In this document: piece by piece, positions 45,416 through 56,087 of the stretch | How the letters are laid out: every line of letters starts with the position of its first letter | Position numbering within the stretch: position 1 is the stretch's first letter | NCBI RefSeq assembly: GCF_022024275.1 | Contig: NZ_CP091804.1 | Coordinates: forward strand, 2,560,501 to 2,624,500 | Length of the DNA: 64,000 nucleotides | Origin: Sphingopyxis sp. BSN-002 | GTDB taxonomy: Bacteria; Pseudomonadota; Alphaproteobacteria; Sphingomonadales; Sphingomonadaceae | Direction of reading: 5' to 3' | Notes under the pieces: model-generated | Databases searched by the model: none | The model's input: only the letters and a program-made list of their open reading frames with translations | What the model was told of the DNA's origin: nothing | Position numbers and translations under genes: made by a program

Positions 45416-46291
45416 CTACAGCGCTTCCGCGCCAGCGATGATTTCGATGAGTTCGGTGGTGATCGCCGCCTGACGCGTGCGGTTGTAAACGATGGTCAGC
45501 TTGTTGATCAGCTCGCCCGCGTTGCGCGTCGCATTGTCCATCGCGGTCATCGACGCGCCCTGTTCGGACGCGGCGTTTTCAAGGAGGCCCTTGAAGATCT
45601 GGATGGTGACGTTGCGCGGCAGCAGGTCGGCGAGGATCGCCTCCTCGTCGGGCTCATACTCGACCGCGGCACCGCTCGACGCCGGCGCTTCGGCCGGGGC
45701 GGGAACGGGGATCAGCTGCTGGCCGGTCGCGATCTGGAGGAGCGCCGAGCGGAACTTCGAATAGAAGAGGTGCGCGACGTCGAAGGCTCCCGCTTCGAAC
45801 AGCTCCATGATCTTCGCCGATATTTCGTGCGCCTGATCGAAGCCGATGTCGCGGATGCTCGTGGTTTCGTAATTCTCGATGATCTGGCCCGGGAACAGGC
45901 GGTTGATCACCGGGCGGCCCTTGCGGCCGACCAGGAAGAACCGGACCGTCTTGCCCTGCGCCTGCAGTTCGAGCGCCTTGTCGCGCGCGGCCTTGACGAT
46001 GTTCGAGTTGAACGCGCCCGCAAGGCCGCGGTCGCTGTTGAGCACGACGAGCAGGTGCGTGTCGCTCTTGCCCGTGCCCGACAGCAGTTTCGGCGCCGAA
46101 TCCGACGCGCCGACCTTCGATGCAAGGCTGGCGACGACGCCTTCGAGCCGCTCGGCATAGGGGCGCGCGGCTTCGGCCGCGGCCTGCGCCTTGCGCAGCT
46201 TGGCGGCCGCGACCATCTTTTTGGCCTTGGTGATCTTCTGGGTCGACTTGACCGAGACGATCCGCCCTTTGAGTTCCTTAAGCGATGCCAT
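45416..46291 (-). CDS. atpG: F1F0 ATP synthase subunit gamma
   Basis: A protein of 291 residues, the rotor shaft of F1. The N-terminus [20 protein letters not shown] and the C-terminus [21 protein letters not shown] match the family, where both form the coiled coil inside the alpha3beta3 ring. The centre has [15 protein letters not shown] short insertion with Pro/Ala ([14 protein letters not shown]) at about 190-205 is seen in alphaproteobacterial gamma subunits. Confidence 0.98.
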   Translation of the reverse strand: MASLKELKGRIVSVKSTQKITKAKKMVAAAKLRKAQAAAEAARPYAERLEGVVASLASKVGASDSAPKLLSGTGKSDTHLLVVLNSDRGLAGAFNSNIVKAARDKALELQAQGKTVRFFLVGRKGRPVINRLFPGQIIENYETTSIRDIGFDQAHEISAKIMELFEAGAFDVAHLFYSKFRSALLQIATGQQLIPVPAPAEAPASSGAAVEYEPDEEAILADLLPRNVTIQIFKGLLENAASEQGASMTAMDNATRNAGELINKLTIVYNRTRQAAITTELIEIIAGAEAL

Positions 46292-46311
46292 TACGGCCCC
46301 TCTTGTTCGTC

Positions 46312-46332
46312 AGCCCGGCGCGGAGCCGGGCT
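46312..46332 (-). other. Intercistronic hairpin atpA-atpG
   Basis: AGCCCGGC and GCCGGGCT form an 8-bp perfect stem with a 5-base loop in the 55-base gap between atpA and atpG. It may adjust translation or mRNA decay in the operon. Confidence 0.5.
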
Positions 46333-46346
46333 CACGGTAACTTGGC

Positions 46347-47879
<1,533 letters not shown>

Positions 47880-47914
47880 TCAGCCTTTCATCGGGCAGTT
47901 TGGCGTACGGGCTT

Positions 47915-48481
47915 TCAGCCCTTCATCGCCTGGGCGAAACTGTTGAGACGGGTACGGATGCTGCCGTCGATCAGCTGGCTGCCCAGCTGGACGACGAGGC
48001 CGCCGAGGATGGCGGGGTCGACGGTGGTCGCGATCTGGACGTCGCGGCCGACACGGGTCTTGAGGTTGGCGGCGAGCGCTTTCAGCTGCTCGGCGCTCAG
48101 CGGGTGCGCGCTGGTGACCTTGGCGGTCACTTCGCCGCGGTGCGCCGCGACGATCGCATTATAGGCGTCGATCATGCCGGCGAGGTCGGCGAGGCGGCGG
48201 TTGTCGGCGAGGACGCCGAGAAACTTCGCGGTCAGCGAATCGAGCTTCAGCGCCTTGGCGACCGCTGCGATCGCCTTCGCCGCATCGCTGCGGCCGACGA
48301 CCGGGCTCGACACGAGCGCGGAAAGGTCGGCCGAATCGGCGAGCGCGGTCTTCAGAACCGAAAGGCTCTTCTGGACGCTGTCGATGGCGTTCGATTCGCG
48401 CGCCAGATCGAACAGCGCGCTGGCATAGCGGCCCGCGAGGCCCGCCGTGATGTTGCCCTGAATGCCGCCGGAATTCTCCAC
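47915..48481 (-). CDS. atpH: F1F0 ATP synthase subunit delta
   Basis: A protein of 188 residues from a GTG start with AAAAGGA upstream; a longer frame would cross the promoter region. Delta features are ITAGLAGRYASALFDLARE at the start, VVGRSDAAKAIAAVAKAL, and the conserved IDPAILGG-type VDPAILGGLVVQLGSQLIDGS at the end (quoted in part). Delta links the F1 head to the peripheral stalk. First gene of the operon; the F0 genes lie elsewhere, as usual for alphaproteobacteria. Confidence 0.96.
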   Translation of the reverse strand: MENSGGIQGNITAGLAGRYASALFDLARESNAIDSVQKSLSVLKTALADSADLSALVSSPVVGRSDAAKAIAAVAKALKLDSLTAKFLGVLADNRRLADLAGMIDAYNAIVAAHRGEVTAKVTSAHPLSAEQLKALAANLKTRVGRDVQIATTVDPAILGGLVVQLGSQLIDGSIRTRLNSFAQAMKG

Positions 48482-48613
48482 GCGCGAAAGTCCTTTTCTA
48501 CGATCCCTTGGGGGATGGCTGCGCGGATTTTCATGGCGTCCGAAAACACCCCCGCTGCACAGTCGCGGCGCGCGTAGCAACGATTCTGTTGCAATGCAAG
48601 GTGAGGGTGGGGG

Positions 48614-49129
48614 CTAGTTGCAGGCCGATTGCGGAATCTTCGCTGCGGCTTCGGCGTGCATCGCCCTGAGCCGAGTCAGTAATGCGTCATCGCGTTTTTT
48701 CCTGGTCTTGTTCCAGCCTTCGATTGTCCCGTCGTCCGGGGCCGCGGCATCCCAAACTCTTTGCAGTTCATCGGCCTGCTTTGCTGTGCAGACGAAGTCG
48801 CTGTCCGATCGGGAGTGAGTCACTACAATGCGGCCCGCGCAGGCCTGCTCGCCGAGTTGGGGGTAGCAGACGCTGTCGGCCTGGAGTGGAACGCTCGATG
48901 TCATCCAGGTTTTCGTCTCCAGTGAAGCGGTGAGCCGCTCCAGTTCGCGATCTAGCCTTGATGTGTCACGTCCGGCCATCGCGCACAGGCATATTTGATC
49001 GCCGAGTTTCACAACGCGGCCGGATTGTATCTCTTTCCGTCTGGCTTCCGAAATCTCCGGAGCCGGAGGATTGCAACCTGCCAGCAGGACCATCGCGACT
49101 GCCCCGAGCGCCAGACCTCTTGCTTGCAT
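48614..49129 (-). CDS. Hypothetical lipoprotein
   Basis: A protein of 171 residues with a lipoprotein signal peptide ending LLAGC (Cys at about 19), so it should be tethered to a membrane. The mature part contains several Cys (ICLCAM, VCYPQLGEQACAG, FVCTAK) that may pair as disulphides, and a helical C-terminal third. I do not recognise a family. It stands alone, divergent from the dienelactone hydrolase gene. Confidence 0.75.
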   Translation of the reverse strand: MQARGLALGAVAMVLLAGCNPPAPEISEARRKEIQSGRVVKLGDQICLCAMAGRDTSRLDRELERLTASLETKTWMTSSVPLQADSVCYPQLGEQACAGRIVVTHSRSDSDFVCTAKQADELQRVWDAAAPDDGTIEGWNKTRKKRDDALLTRLRAMHAEAAAKIPQSACN

Positions 49130-49174
49130 TCTTGCCGCCCTCCCATAAACCCGCCCAAGCTAACACGGGAGACA

Positions 49175-49855
49175 ATGATGGGCGAGATGATCCGGATGAC
49201 GATGGACGATGGCGCCGAAATCGCCGTCTATCACGCGCAACCCGAAGGCGAGCGGCGCGGCGGGCTGGTGCTGATCCAGGAGATTTTCGGGGTCACCGAC
49301 CATATCCGCGAGATGTGCGACGAATATGCCGCCGACGGCTATGAGGTCCTGAGCCCCGCAATCTTCGACCGCGAGCATCCGGGGTTCGAGAGCGACTATT
49401 CGGGGCCGCAGTTCCAGCGCGCGGTGCAACTGGCGCGCGAGCTGCACCCGTTCGAGCAGAGCCTGAAGGATGCGCAGACCTGTATCGACGCGCTGAAAGG
49501 CAAAGGCCCCGTCTTCATCACCGGCTATTGTTATGGCGGGTCGGTTGCGTGGCGGATGGCGCAGATCAGCCCCGACCTTGCGGCCTCTTCCTCTTATTAT
49601 GGCAGTCTGGTGCCGACGATGTTCAGGGACGAGGCTCCGGCCTGCGCCACCATCGCGCATTTCGGCCGCTTCGACGACGGTATCCCGATGGAGGGCGTCG
49701 AGGCGCTGATCGCGAAGGATCATCCGACCGCGCAGATCTTCGTCTATGAGGCCGGGCATGGTTTCAACAGCGACCGGCGCAAGGATTATCACGAAGCGTC
49801 GAGCGAACTGGCGCGCGAGCGGACGTTGATGCTGTTCAGGGCGTGCGGGGGGTGA
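49175..49855 (+). CDS. Dienelactone hydrolase family protein
   Basis: A protein of 226 residues; ATG after CGGGAGACA. The DLH triad is visible: nucleophile Cys in ITGYCYGGSVAW (about residue 124), Asp in HFGRFDDGIP (about 172), His in EAGHGFNSDRR (about 203). LVLIQEIFGVTDHIREM near the start is the usual oxyanion-region segment. Family members open dienelactones in chlorocatechol breakdown, but many such proteins are general esterases. The next gene begins at its stop (GTGA). Confidence 0.92.
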   Translation: MMGEMIRMTMDDGAEIAVYHAQPEGERRGGLVLIQEIFGVTDHIREMCDEYAADGYEVLSPAIFDREHPGFESDYSGPQFQRAVQLARELHPFEQSLKDAQTCIDALKGKGPVFITGYCYGGSVAWRMAQISPDLAASSSYYGSLVPTMFRDEAPACATIAHFGRFDDGIPMEGVEALIAKDHPTAQIFVYEAGHGFNSDRRKDYHEASSELARERTLMLFRACGG

Positions 49856-50652
49856 CGATCGTCCGGATCGCGCTGTTCGGGCTGTTCGTCATTGTCGCGC
49901 TCTATGCCGGGGCGGCGGCCATTCTCTATTTCAGCCAGCGCGGCATCTTCTATCCGGCGCCGCGTGATTATCCGCGCGAGGCGTTGCCGGGCTTCGGCTC
50001 GATCGAGACCCGGACCGAAGATGGCCTGCGGCTCACCGCTCTCTATCGTCCTGCTGCGCCGGGTCATCGCACCATCGTCTTCTTCCACGGCAACGGCGAC
50101 AATCTGGCGGGCGCGGCAGAGGCGACGCGGGGCCTTGCGGCGAGCGGCAGCGGCGTGCTGCTGGTCGAGTATCGCGGTTATGCGGGCAATCCGGGGTCGC
50201 CGGACGAGGCCGGATTCTATCGCGACGGCGAGGCTGCGATGAACTGGCTTGCCGGGGCGGGCGTCGCGCCGTCGCAGATCGTGATCGTCGGCAATTCGAT
50301 CGGGTCCGGACCGGCGACCGAAATGGCGCTGCGCCATCCGGTGGCCGGCCTGATTCTCGTCTCGGGATTCTCGAGCCTGCCCGATGTCGCGGGTGCGCAT
50401 GTCCGCTGGCTCCCGGTCCGGGCGCTGGTAAGCGACCGTTTCGCGAACGCGGACAAGATTGCGAGGGTCCACGGGGAGGTACTGATCCTCCACGGCGATC
50501 ATGATGCGCTGGTGTCGGTCGCCAACGCGCGCCGCCTGCATGCCGCGCGACCGCGATCGACGCTGACGATCGTTCCCGGTGCAGGGCACGAACTTGTCTA
50601 TGGCGAGGTGGCGCAGCGGGCGATGACCGACTGGGTCGCAGGACTGCGATAG
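49852..50652 (+). CDS. Alpha/beta hydrolase (ABHD13/17-like), membrane-anchored
   Basis: A protein of about 266 residues from the GTG that overlaps the upstream stop (GTGA); another GTG three codons earlier is possible. A single N-terminal helix (IALFGLFVIVALYAGAAAILYF) anchors it. The hydrolase core has the oxyanion FFHGNGDNL, the nucleophile Ser in IVGNSIGSGPA, Asp in LILHGDHDALV and His in VPGAGHELVY. This resembles depalmitoylase- and lipase-type ABHD13/17 proteins. The substrate is unknown. Confidence 0.85.
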   Translation: MTIVRIALFGLFVIVALYAGAAAILYFSQRGIFYPAPRDYPREALPGFGSIETRTEDGLRLTALYRPAAPGHRTIVFFHGNGDNLAGAAEATRGLAASGSGVLLVEYRGYAGNPGSPDEAGFYRDGEAAMNWLAGAGVAPSQIVIVGNSIGSGPATEMALRHPVAGLILVSGFSSLPDVAGAHVRWLPVRALVSDRFANADKIARVHGEVLILHGDHDALVSVANARRLHAARPRSTLTIVPGAGHELVYGEVAQRAMTDWVAGLR

Positions 50653-50727
50653 CGCCGACGGAACGTCGGACGGCTAACCCGTTGTCAACTTCTTCGGCGC
50701 AGCCTCGCGTGCGAGGAGGGCAGGCCC

Positions 50728-51279
50728 ATGCCGCTGATCGCTGCCATGCTGCTGATGACGACCTTCGATATCGATCCGTCGTACAAGCCGGTGAAGGACC
50801 CGCTCGCGCCCGCGCGCGCGGGCAAGATCCAGTGTCACGAGCCCGATACCGAGGGGCACACCTGCCGGATCATGACCTGGTTCAGTGAGGGCGCCGACGG
50901 CCGCGTACAGGCGCGCCAGATCACCGCGCTCGCCGACAAGCCCTCGCTTGCCGCCGAGCTCAATATCGCCCTGACGCGTGAGGGTGCCGGCTTCTGCGGG
51001 GTGGTGAACGAAAGCTATATGGCCGGCTTCCGCATCGTCAGCGGCAGCGCGCCCTATGCGCCCGCCGACAACAAGCGTTATGCGATCCTCTATCGCGAAG
51101 GGCTGCTCGCGACCTTGTGGAACCGCAAGACCTGTTCCTATGCCTTTGCGCGGCCGGGCGACGACATGCAGCTGGAGGTCGGTACCGTCGACGGCGAATT
51201 CGCCGGCGAACTGATGGCGAGCTATATCTGGATCGATCCCGGCGCGGGCTGGCGGCTCAAGGCGCGGCCGCAGGTTTGA
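50728..51279 (+). CDS. Hypothetical protein, possibly exported
   Basis: A protein of 183 residues; ATG preceded by GAGGAGGGC. The N-terminus (MPLIAAMLLMTTFDIDP) is only weakly hydrophobic, so export is uncertain. The body is beta-rich with paired Cys (CHEPDTEGHTC, FCGVV, KTCSYAF). No family recognised. Its end overlaps the convergent protease gene by 23 bp. Confidence 0.7.
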   Translation: MPLIAAMLLMTTFDIDPSYKPVKDPLAPARAGKIQCHEPDTEGHTCRIMTWFSEGADGRVQARQITALADKPSLAAELNIALTREGAGFCGVVNESYMAGFRIVSGSAPYAPADNKRYAILYREGLLATLWNRKTCSYAFARPGDDMQLEVGTVDGEFAGELMASYIWIDPGAGWRLKARPQV

Positions 51280-52807
51280 TCGCGGCTGCCGCACCGGCGG
51301 CTACCTTCTGGCACTGATAGACGAGCCGCTCGTTCGGGCTCGCGGGAAGCACGGCCCGAACCGCATCCTGCTGAACCCGCAAACCTTCAAGCGCATCGGC
51401 GTCGGCGGTGCAGCCTTTCAGCGTCACGCCCGCGCGGACCTCGCGCGCTTTCGCCATCGTTTCTGCGTCGAGCAGGTAGCGCTCGACGCGATATTCGCGG
51501 CCTGCGGGGTCGATCGAGGCGACGGTGACGGTCGCTTCCTCGTTGGGGACGAGAATCCGCTGCCAGTGTCCGTCGGCGGCCTGTGTATATTGCGTCTTGT
51601 CGTTGACGCAGCCGTTTGCGGCGACCTTGATCGGCACGTCGGTGGTCTCGGAAACGGTGATGCGGCTGCGGTCCTGACGGATCGTGCAGAGCAGATTGCC
51701 CTCCGCGAGTTTAGGCGCATCGACAGCCGCCGGAGCGGCCGCCTCGTCCTTTACCTCGGCATGGGCATCGGGGCGCGTCACGAACAGCACCGCCGCCGCG
51801 AGGATCAGCACGCCGCCAGCACCGCCCGCGATCTTCGCGTTGCGGATATTCTTCTGGCCGTGGAACATCAGCGCCGCGCCCGCCGACAGCGCGCCGATCA
51901 CGAACAGCACCCCGGCGAGCGCGATGCGGTTCTCGCGCGCGGCAAGCGCTCCTTCCTCGGCGCGCGCCTGTTTGAGGTCGTGGTCGAGCCGCGCGGCCTC
52001 ATCCTTTGCGGCATTCGCCTCGGCCAGCTTGCGCGCGTCGGCGTCCATCGCGGCGCGGTCGCGCGCGTCGGCCTCGGCAAGCGAGAGACAGGGCGTGCCG
52101 ACCGAGCCATATTGCTGCCCGGCATCGGCAAGGAAGCGCGAGAGCTCGCGCGTCGAGATCGCGAAGGCGAAAGGCGAATCGCCGTCGTCGGCGCGGGTGA
52201 TCGCGCTGTTGATCCCGACGATGCGGCCGCACTGGTCGACGAGCGGCCCGCCCGAATTGCCGCGCGAGATCTTTGCGGTGTGGACGAGCATCGCGACCCC
52301 GTCGACGCTCTGCGTGTTCGACAGATTGCCCTCGCTCCGCGTCGGCGTGCGCGGGGTAATATAGTCGGACGCGCTGCGCGCGGTCGCCAGGTCGACATTG
52401 CCGGGATAGCCGAGCGCCACGACATCAACGCCCGAATCGAGCGGGCCGGTATAGACTGCCGCGGCGGGAAGCCTCGTTCCCGTAATCTCGATGAGCGCGA
52501 GATCGCGGTCGGTGTCGATCGCGATCAGCTTCGCCGCATAGCTTTTCTGCCCCTCCGACGGGACGACGCCGAGCGCGACATTGTCGGGATATTTCGCGGC
52601 CGATTCGACGACATGTGCGTTGGTCAGGATGCGCGTCGGCGAGATCGCGATGCCGCTGCCGTGGCCGAAGCCGACAACCTCGCCATCGACCATCGCGACG
52701 GTGACGACGCGCACGACGCTGCGCGAGGTCGCGCTGATATCGTCGGCGGCGCGCGCGGGCAGGGTGATGGTCAGGACGGCGAGCAGCAGCGCGAGGAGGC
52801 GGGTCAT
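51257..52807 (-). CDS. Exported trypsin-like serine protease with membrane-spanning C-terminal region
   Basis: A protein of 516 residues with a signal peptide (MTRLLALLLAVLTITLPARA). The protease domain fills about 25-225 with the triad H65 (TNAHVVES), D102 (DTDRDLALIEI) and S185 (ISRGNSGGPL). A coiled-coil-like stretch (about 240-300) leads to two membrane segments (IALAGVLFVIGALSAGAALMF and AGGVLILAAAVLFVT). The last 140 residues form a separate domain with several Cys and no match that I recognise. There is no PDZ domain, unlike DegP. The protease should face the periplasm. Confidence 0.88.
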   Translation of the reverse strand: MTRLLALLLAVLTITLPARAADDISATSRSVVRVVTVAMVDGEVVGFGHGSGIAISPTRILTNAHVVESAAKYPDNVALGVVPSEGQKSYAAKLIAIDTDRDLALIEITGTRLPAAAVYTGPLDSGVDVVALGYPGNVDLATARSASDYITPRTPTRSEGNLSNTQSVDGVAMLVHTAKISRGNSGGPLVDQCGRIVGINSAITRADDGDSPFAFAISTRELSRFLADAGQQYGSVGTPCLSLAEADARDRAAMDADARKLAEANAAKDEAARLDHDLKQARAEEGALAARENRIALAGVLFVIGALSAGAALMFHGQKNIRNAKIAGGAGGVLILAAAVLFVTRPDAHAEVKDEAAAPAAVDAPKLAEGNLLCTIRQDRSRITVSETTDVPIKVAANGCVNDKTQYTQAADGHWQRILVPNEEATVTVASIDPAGREYRVERYLLDAETMAKAREVRAGVTLKGCTADADALEGLRVQQDAVRAVLPASPNERLVYQCQKVAAGAAAAIKPAAAP

Positions 52808-52843
52808 GGCGGCGAACCTAGCCGCTGATGATGCGAAGGCAAG

Positions 52844-53665
52844 CTAGAGATAGGGGCTCCACATCATCATCCACGCGCCCGCGCTGCCGGCGAGGATGAC
52901 GAGGCCGCTTACGCCAAGCAACGCAGCGACACTCGTCTTCGCTGCGGGCGTGCCGTGTGCACCGGCGCGCAGATAGAGCTCGGTCACCGCGAGCGGGAGC
53001 AGCGAATTGGCGAAGGCGAGGAAGATATCGAACGGCCCGTCCATCGCCTTGCCGATCCCCGCGCCGCCGCTTGCGATCCCCCACGCCATATAGCCGACGC
53101 GCATGAACCAGACCGCGCTCGCGACCGCGAACAGGCGGAGCGCCCAGCGGCGATGGTCGGCGAAGCGACGGGCGCGGGCGGTGCGATACGCCATCGCGGC
53201 AAAGGCGAGGATGAGAAGCGCGTCGAGGCTGATGCCGAACGCGCCGATGAGGTTGAGCCACGTGCCGCGCCCCCAGGTGAGCCACAGCCCGCCGAGCGCC
53301 AGCGCCAGCGCGCTCAGCAGATAGAGCCGGCCGTTCCAGCGGTGGACTGCGGGCCAGCGGCTGCGGATCGCGGGGACGAGCTGGACCAGCCCGCCGAAGG
53401 TGATCACTGCCGCCATCAGCACATGCGCCGCGAAGAAGAGATTGCCGCTCGCGTCGCCCGCGACGAAGCCCTTGATCAACGGTTTGGCGTTCCACGCCGC
53501 GAAATTCCCTGACAGCGACGAGGGATAATAGAAGGCGAGGATGAAGGCGGTGAAGAGCAACTGGCCCGCCGCGATTGCGAGATAACAGAAGGTCGCGGCG
53601 CGACCGAGCCAGTCGGCGCGGCGTGCCGGCCGCACAGGTTCGAAGGATGCGTCGATCGTCGCCAT
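52844..53665 (-). CDS. DUF2306 membrane protein
   Basis: A protein of 273 residues with about seven membrane helices. Conserved-looking marks are FAAHVLMAAVITFGGLVQLVP, PAVHRWNGRLYLLSA and FADHRRWALRLFAVASAVWF, each containing a His at a helix edge, which is the DUF2306 pattern. The His array hints at a haem or metal site but this is inference. Function is unknown. A 158-base gap with an AT-rich TATAAT lies before the divergent gene. Confidence 0.85.
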   Translation of the reverse strand: MATIDASFEPVRPARRADWLGRAATFCYLAIAAGQLLFTAFILAFYYPSSLSGNFAAWNAKPLIKGFVAGDASGNLFFAAHVLMAAVITFGGLVQLVPAIRSRWPAVHRWNGRLYLLSALALALGGLWLTWGRGTWLNLIGAFGISLDALLILAFAAMAYRTARARRFADHRRWALRLFAVASAVWFMRVGYMAWGIASGGAGIGKAMDGPFDIFLAFANSLLPLAVTELYLRAGAHGTPAAKTSVAALLGVSGLVILAGSAGAWMMMWSPYL

Positions 53666-53824
53666 GGCAGTTCCCCGATTTTCCCGGGAGAGTGCCGCAA
53701 GCCTTATGGTGAGTCAATGATATAATACAGTAACACACTAAGGTCGCTACTTTGAACGCAAGCATCGGGACGCGCCGGGAATCGCGGCGTGGCATTGCCG
53801 GGTCAGACAAGAAAGGACCTGCAA

Positions 53825-54295
53825 ATGACCTATATGATCCGGGGCCTCGACCCCGATCCGTTCGCGCCGCTGTTCGACCTCGACGAGGCCGGGCTTGCCG
53901 CGGTCAACGCGCGCCGCGTCACGGCGACCGCCGACCGCGGCTTTCCGTGCCGCGTCAGTCTCGACGATGCGAAGGCGGGCGAGGAGCTGATCCTGCTCCA
54001 TCACACCAGCCATGATGTCGCGACGCCGTATCGCAGCGCCTATGCCATCTATGTACGACCGGACGTGACGGCGGCAAGCTACCGCGACGAGACGCCGCCG
54101 GTGTTCGAGGGGCGTCCGCTGGCGCTGCGTGCTTTCGATGCGGCGGGGATGCTGCAGACCGCACGGCTCGCGGCGCCGGGCGAGGCCGATGGCGTGATCC
54201 GCGACCTGTTCGCCGATGAGGGCATATCCTATATCGACGCCCATAACGCCGCGCATGGCTGTTTTGCCGCGCGAATCGAAAGGGATGCAGCATGA
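53825..54295 (+). CDS. DUF1203 family protein
   Basis: A protein of 156 residues from the Met before TYMIRGLDPDPF, with AAAGGA upstream; the longer start at 53789 is less likely. The family core is seen: GFPCRVSLDDAKAGEELILL, HHTSHDVATPYRSAYAIYVR, and the C-terminal ISYIDAHNAAHGCFAARI with a conserved His-Cys pattern. Function is unknown. It overlaps ada by ATGA, so it may share its regulation. Confidence 0.88.
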   Translation: MTYMIRGLDPDPFAPLFDLDEAGLAAVNARRVTATADRGFPCRVSLDDAKAGEELILLHHTSHDVATPYRSAYAIYVRPDVTAASYRDETPPVFEGRPLALRAFDAAGMLQTARLAAPGEADGVIRDLFADEGISYIDAHNAAHGCFAARIERDAA

Positions 54296-55326
54296 GCGCC
54301 GACCTGATGACCGACGACGATCGCTGGGCGGCGGTGCTGCGCCGCGACCGCGCGCTCGACGGGCGCTTCGTCACCGGGGTGCTGACGACCGGCATCTATT
54401 GCCGGCCGAGCTGCGCCGCACGGCATCCGCTGCGCGACAATATCCGCTTCTTCGCCGATGGCGCCGCGGCACGCGAGACGGGGCTCCGCCCGTGCAAGCG
54501 CTGTCTGCCCGACGATGTCGCGCGCGACGAGGGTGCGGTGCTGGCCGCAATCAAGGCGATCAAAGGCAGCGAGGAGCCGCTCGCGCTCGCCGACCTCGCG
54601 GCGCGCACCGGCTATTCGCCGACGCATTTCCAGCGCGTATTCACCCGCCACACCGGCCTGTCGCCCGCCGCTTACGCTCGCGCCCTGCGCGAGGAGCGGG
54701 CGCGGCAGGCGCTGAGCGATGGCACGAGGGTGACCGACGCGATTTACGACGCGGGCTTTTCGGGGCCGTCGCGCTTTTACGAGAATATGGAGGGACGCAT
54801 GGGCATGACGGCTTCGGCTTGGGTGAATGGCGGCAAGGGCGCGACGATCCACTGGGGTGTCGTACCGACCAGCCTTGGCGACATGCTCGTCGCGGCGACG
54901 GAGAAAGGCGTATGTCGCCTCAGCTTCGACGAGGGCCGTGAGGCACTCGAAGAGCGCTTCCCCGCGGCCGAGCTGGTCGAGGGCGGCGAGGAGTTTTCGG
55001 CGCTGTTGAAGCAGGTCGTCGATGCGGTCGAGGCGCCGGTGAACGGATTCGACCATATCCCGATCGATGTGAAGGGTACCGCCTTTCAGGAAGCCGTGTG
55101 GCGCGAGCTGCGGCGAATTCCTGCGGGTGAGACGCGGAGCTACTCGGACATCGCCGCCGCGGTCGGCAAGCCGAAGGCGGTGCGCGCGGCGGGGAGCGCG
55201 AACGGCGCGAATAACGTCGCGGTGTTGATCCCGTGCCACCGCGTGGTACGCAGCGACGGGACGCTCGGCGGCTATGCCTATGGCCTGCCGATCAAGCGCG
55301 AGCTTCTGAAAAGGGAAAGCAAATGA
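54292..55326 (+). CDS. ada: Bifunctional Ada: DNA-repair methyltransferase and transcription regulator
   Basis: A protein of 344 residues. The N-terminal zinc site has four Cys (C37 and C41 in GIYCRPSC; C68 and C71 in RPCKRC), where C37 takes methyl groups from phosphotriesters and switches Ada to an activator. AraC-type HTH follows (about 85-185: LADLAARTGYSPTHFQRVF). The C-terminal O6-methylguanine methyltransferase has the acceptor C315 in LIPCHRVV. Middle gene of an operon (DUF1203, ada, lyase) joined by ATGA overlaps. Confidence 0.97.
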   Translation: MSADLMTDDDRWAAVLRRDRALDGRFVTGVLTTGIYCRPSCAARHPLRDNIRFFADGAAARETGLRPCKRCLPDDVARDEGAVLAAIKAIKGSEEPLALADLAARTGYSPTHFQRVFTRHTGLSPAAYARALREERARQALSDGTRVTDAIYDAGFSGPSRFYENMEGRMGMTASAWVNGGKGATIHWGVVPTSLGDMLVAATEKGVCRLSFDEGREALEERFPAAELVEGGEEFSALLKQVVDAVEAPVNGFDHIPIDVKGTAFQEAVWRELRRIPAGETRSYSDIAAAVGKPKAVRAAGSANGANNVAVLIPCHRVVRSDGTLGGYAYGLPIKRELLKRESK

Positions 55327-56081
55327 CCGACAAAGTAGCCGAGTTTCGTGCGCTCCATGTTCCGGGCGACCCGCTGATCCTCGTCAACATCTGGGACGCG
55401 GGGAGCGCGAAGGCGGTCGCCGCGGCGGGGGCGAAAGCGATCGCGACGGGAAGCTATGGCGTCGCCGGCGCGCAGGGCCGGAACGACGGCGAGGATTTCC
55501 CGCTCGAGGATGTGTTCGAGAATCTCGGCCGCATCCTCTCGGTCACCGACCTGCCGGTCACGATCGACATGGAGTCGGGCTATGGCGCCGATCCGGCGGC
55601 GGTCGGCGTCTCGGTCGGCCGAGCCTTCGATGCGGGCGCGGCGGGGATCAATATGGAGGACCGGCTGCCCGGTGAGAGTGCGCTGCTGCCGATCGCCGGC
55701 GCGCAGGCGCGCTACCGCGCCGCCGCCGATACCGGCATTTTCATCAACGCACGCTGCGACACGTTCCGCGGGCAGGATGCGGCGAAGGATGGCGAGGCGC
55801 TCGTCGCCGCGACGCTCGAGCGTGCACGCGCCTATGCCGACGCGGGCGCGGGATCGCTGTTCGTGCCCTTCCTGCTCGACCCCAAATGCATCGGCGCGAT
55901 CTGCGAAGGCTCGCCGCTGCCGGTCAATATCCTGCGCGGCAAGGGCGGCCCGACGCACAGGGAACTCGCGAGCCTCGGCGTCGCGCGGATCAGCCACGGG
56001 CACCAGCCGTGGGCCGCGGCGATGGCATGGCTGACAGCGGAGGCCGGGCGCGTGTTCGGCGGCGACGAGCCCGGCTACTGA
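55323..56081 (+). CDS. Isocitrate lyase / PEP mutase family protein
   Basis: A protein of 252 residues whose ATG overlaps the ada stop. The PEP mutase/ICL barrel is seen: LILVNIWDAGSAKAVAAAG, TIDMESGYGADP (metal-site Asp), INMEDRLPG, and ICEGSPLPVNILRG. The KKCGH motif of true isocitrate lyase is missing, which places it with the wider COG2513 group (methylisocitrate lyase, oxaloacetate hydrolase and PEP mutase-like enzymes). The substrate is unknown. Being in an alkylation-response operon is unexpected. Confidence 0.85.
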   Translation: MTDKVAEFRALHVPGDPLILVNIWDAGSAKAVAAAGAKAIATGSYGVAGAQGRNDGEDFPLEDVFENLGRILSVTDLPVTIDMESGYGADPAAVGVSVGRAFDAGAAGINMEDRLPGESALLPIAGAQARYRAAADTGIFINARCDTFRGQDAAKDGEALVAATLERARAYADAGAGSLFVPFLLDPKCIGAICEGSPLPVNILRGKGGPTHRELASLGVARISHGHQPWAAAMAWLTAEAGRVFGGDEPGY

Positions 56082-56087
56082 GCCCGT

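Noticed and set aside
53701..53745. TATAAT (53721-53726) as promoter for the DUF1203-ada operon
   Set aside because: No acceptable -35 element lies at the right distance on the plus strand, and an imperfect dyad covers it; noted only as an AT-rich spot.
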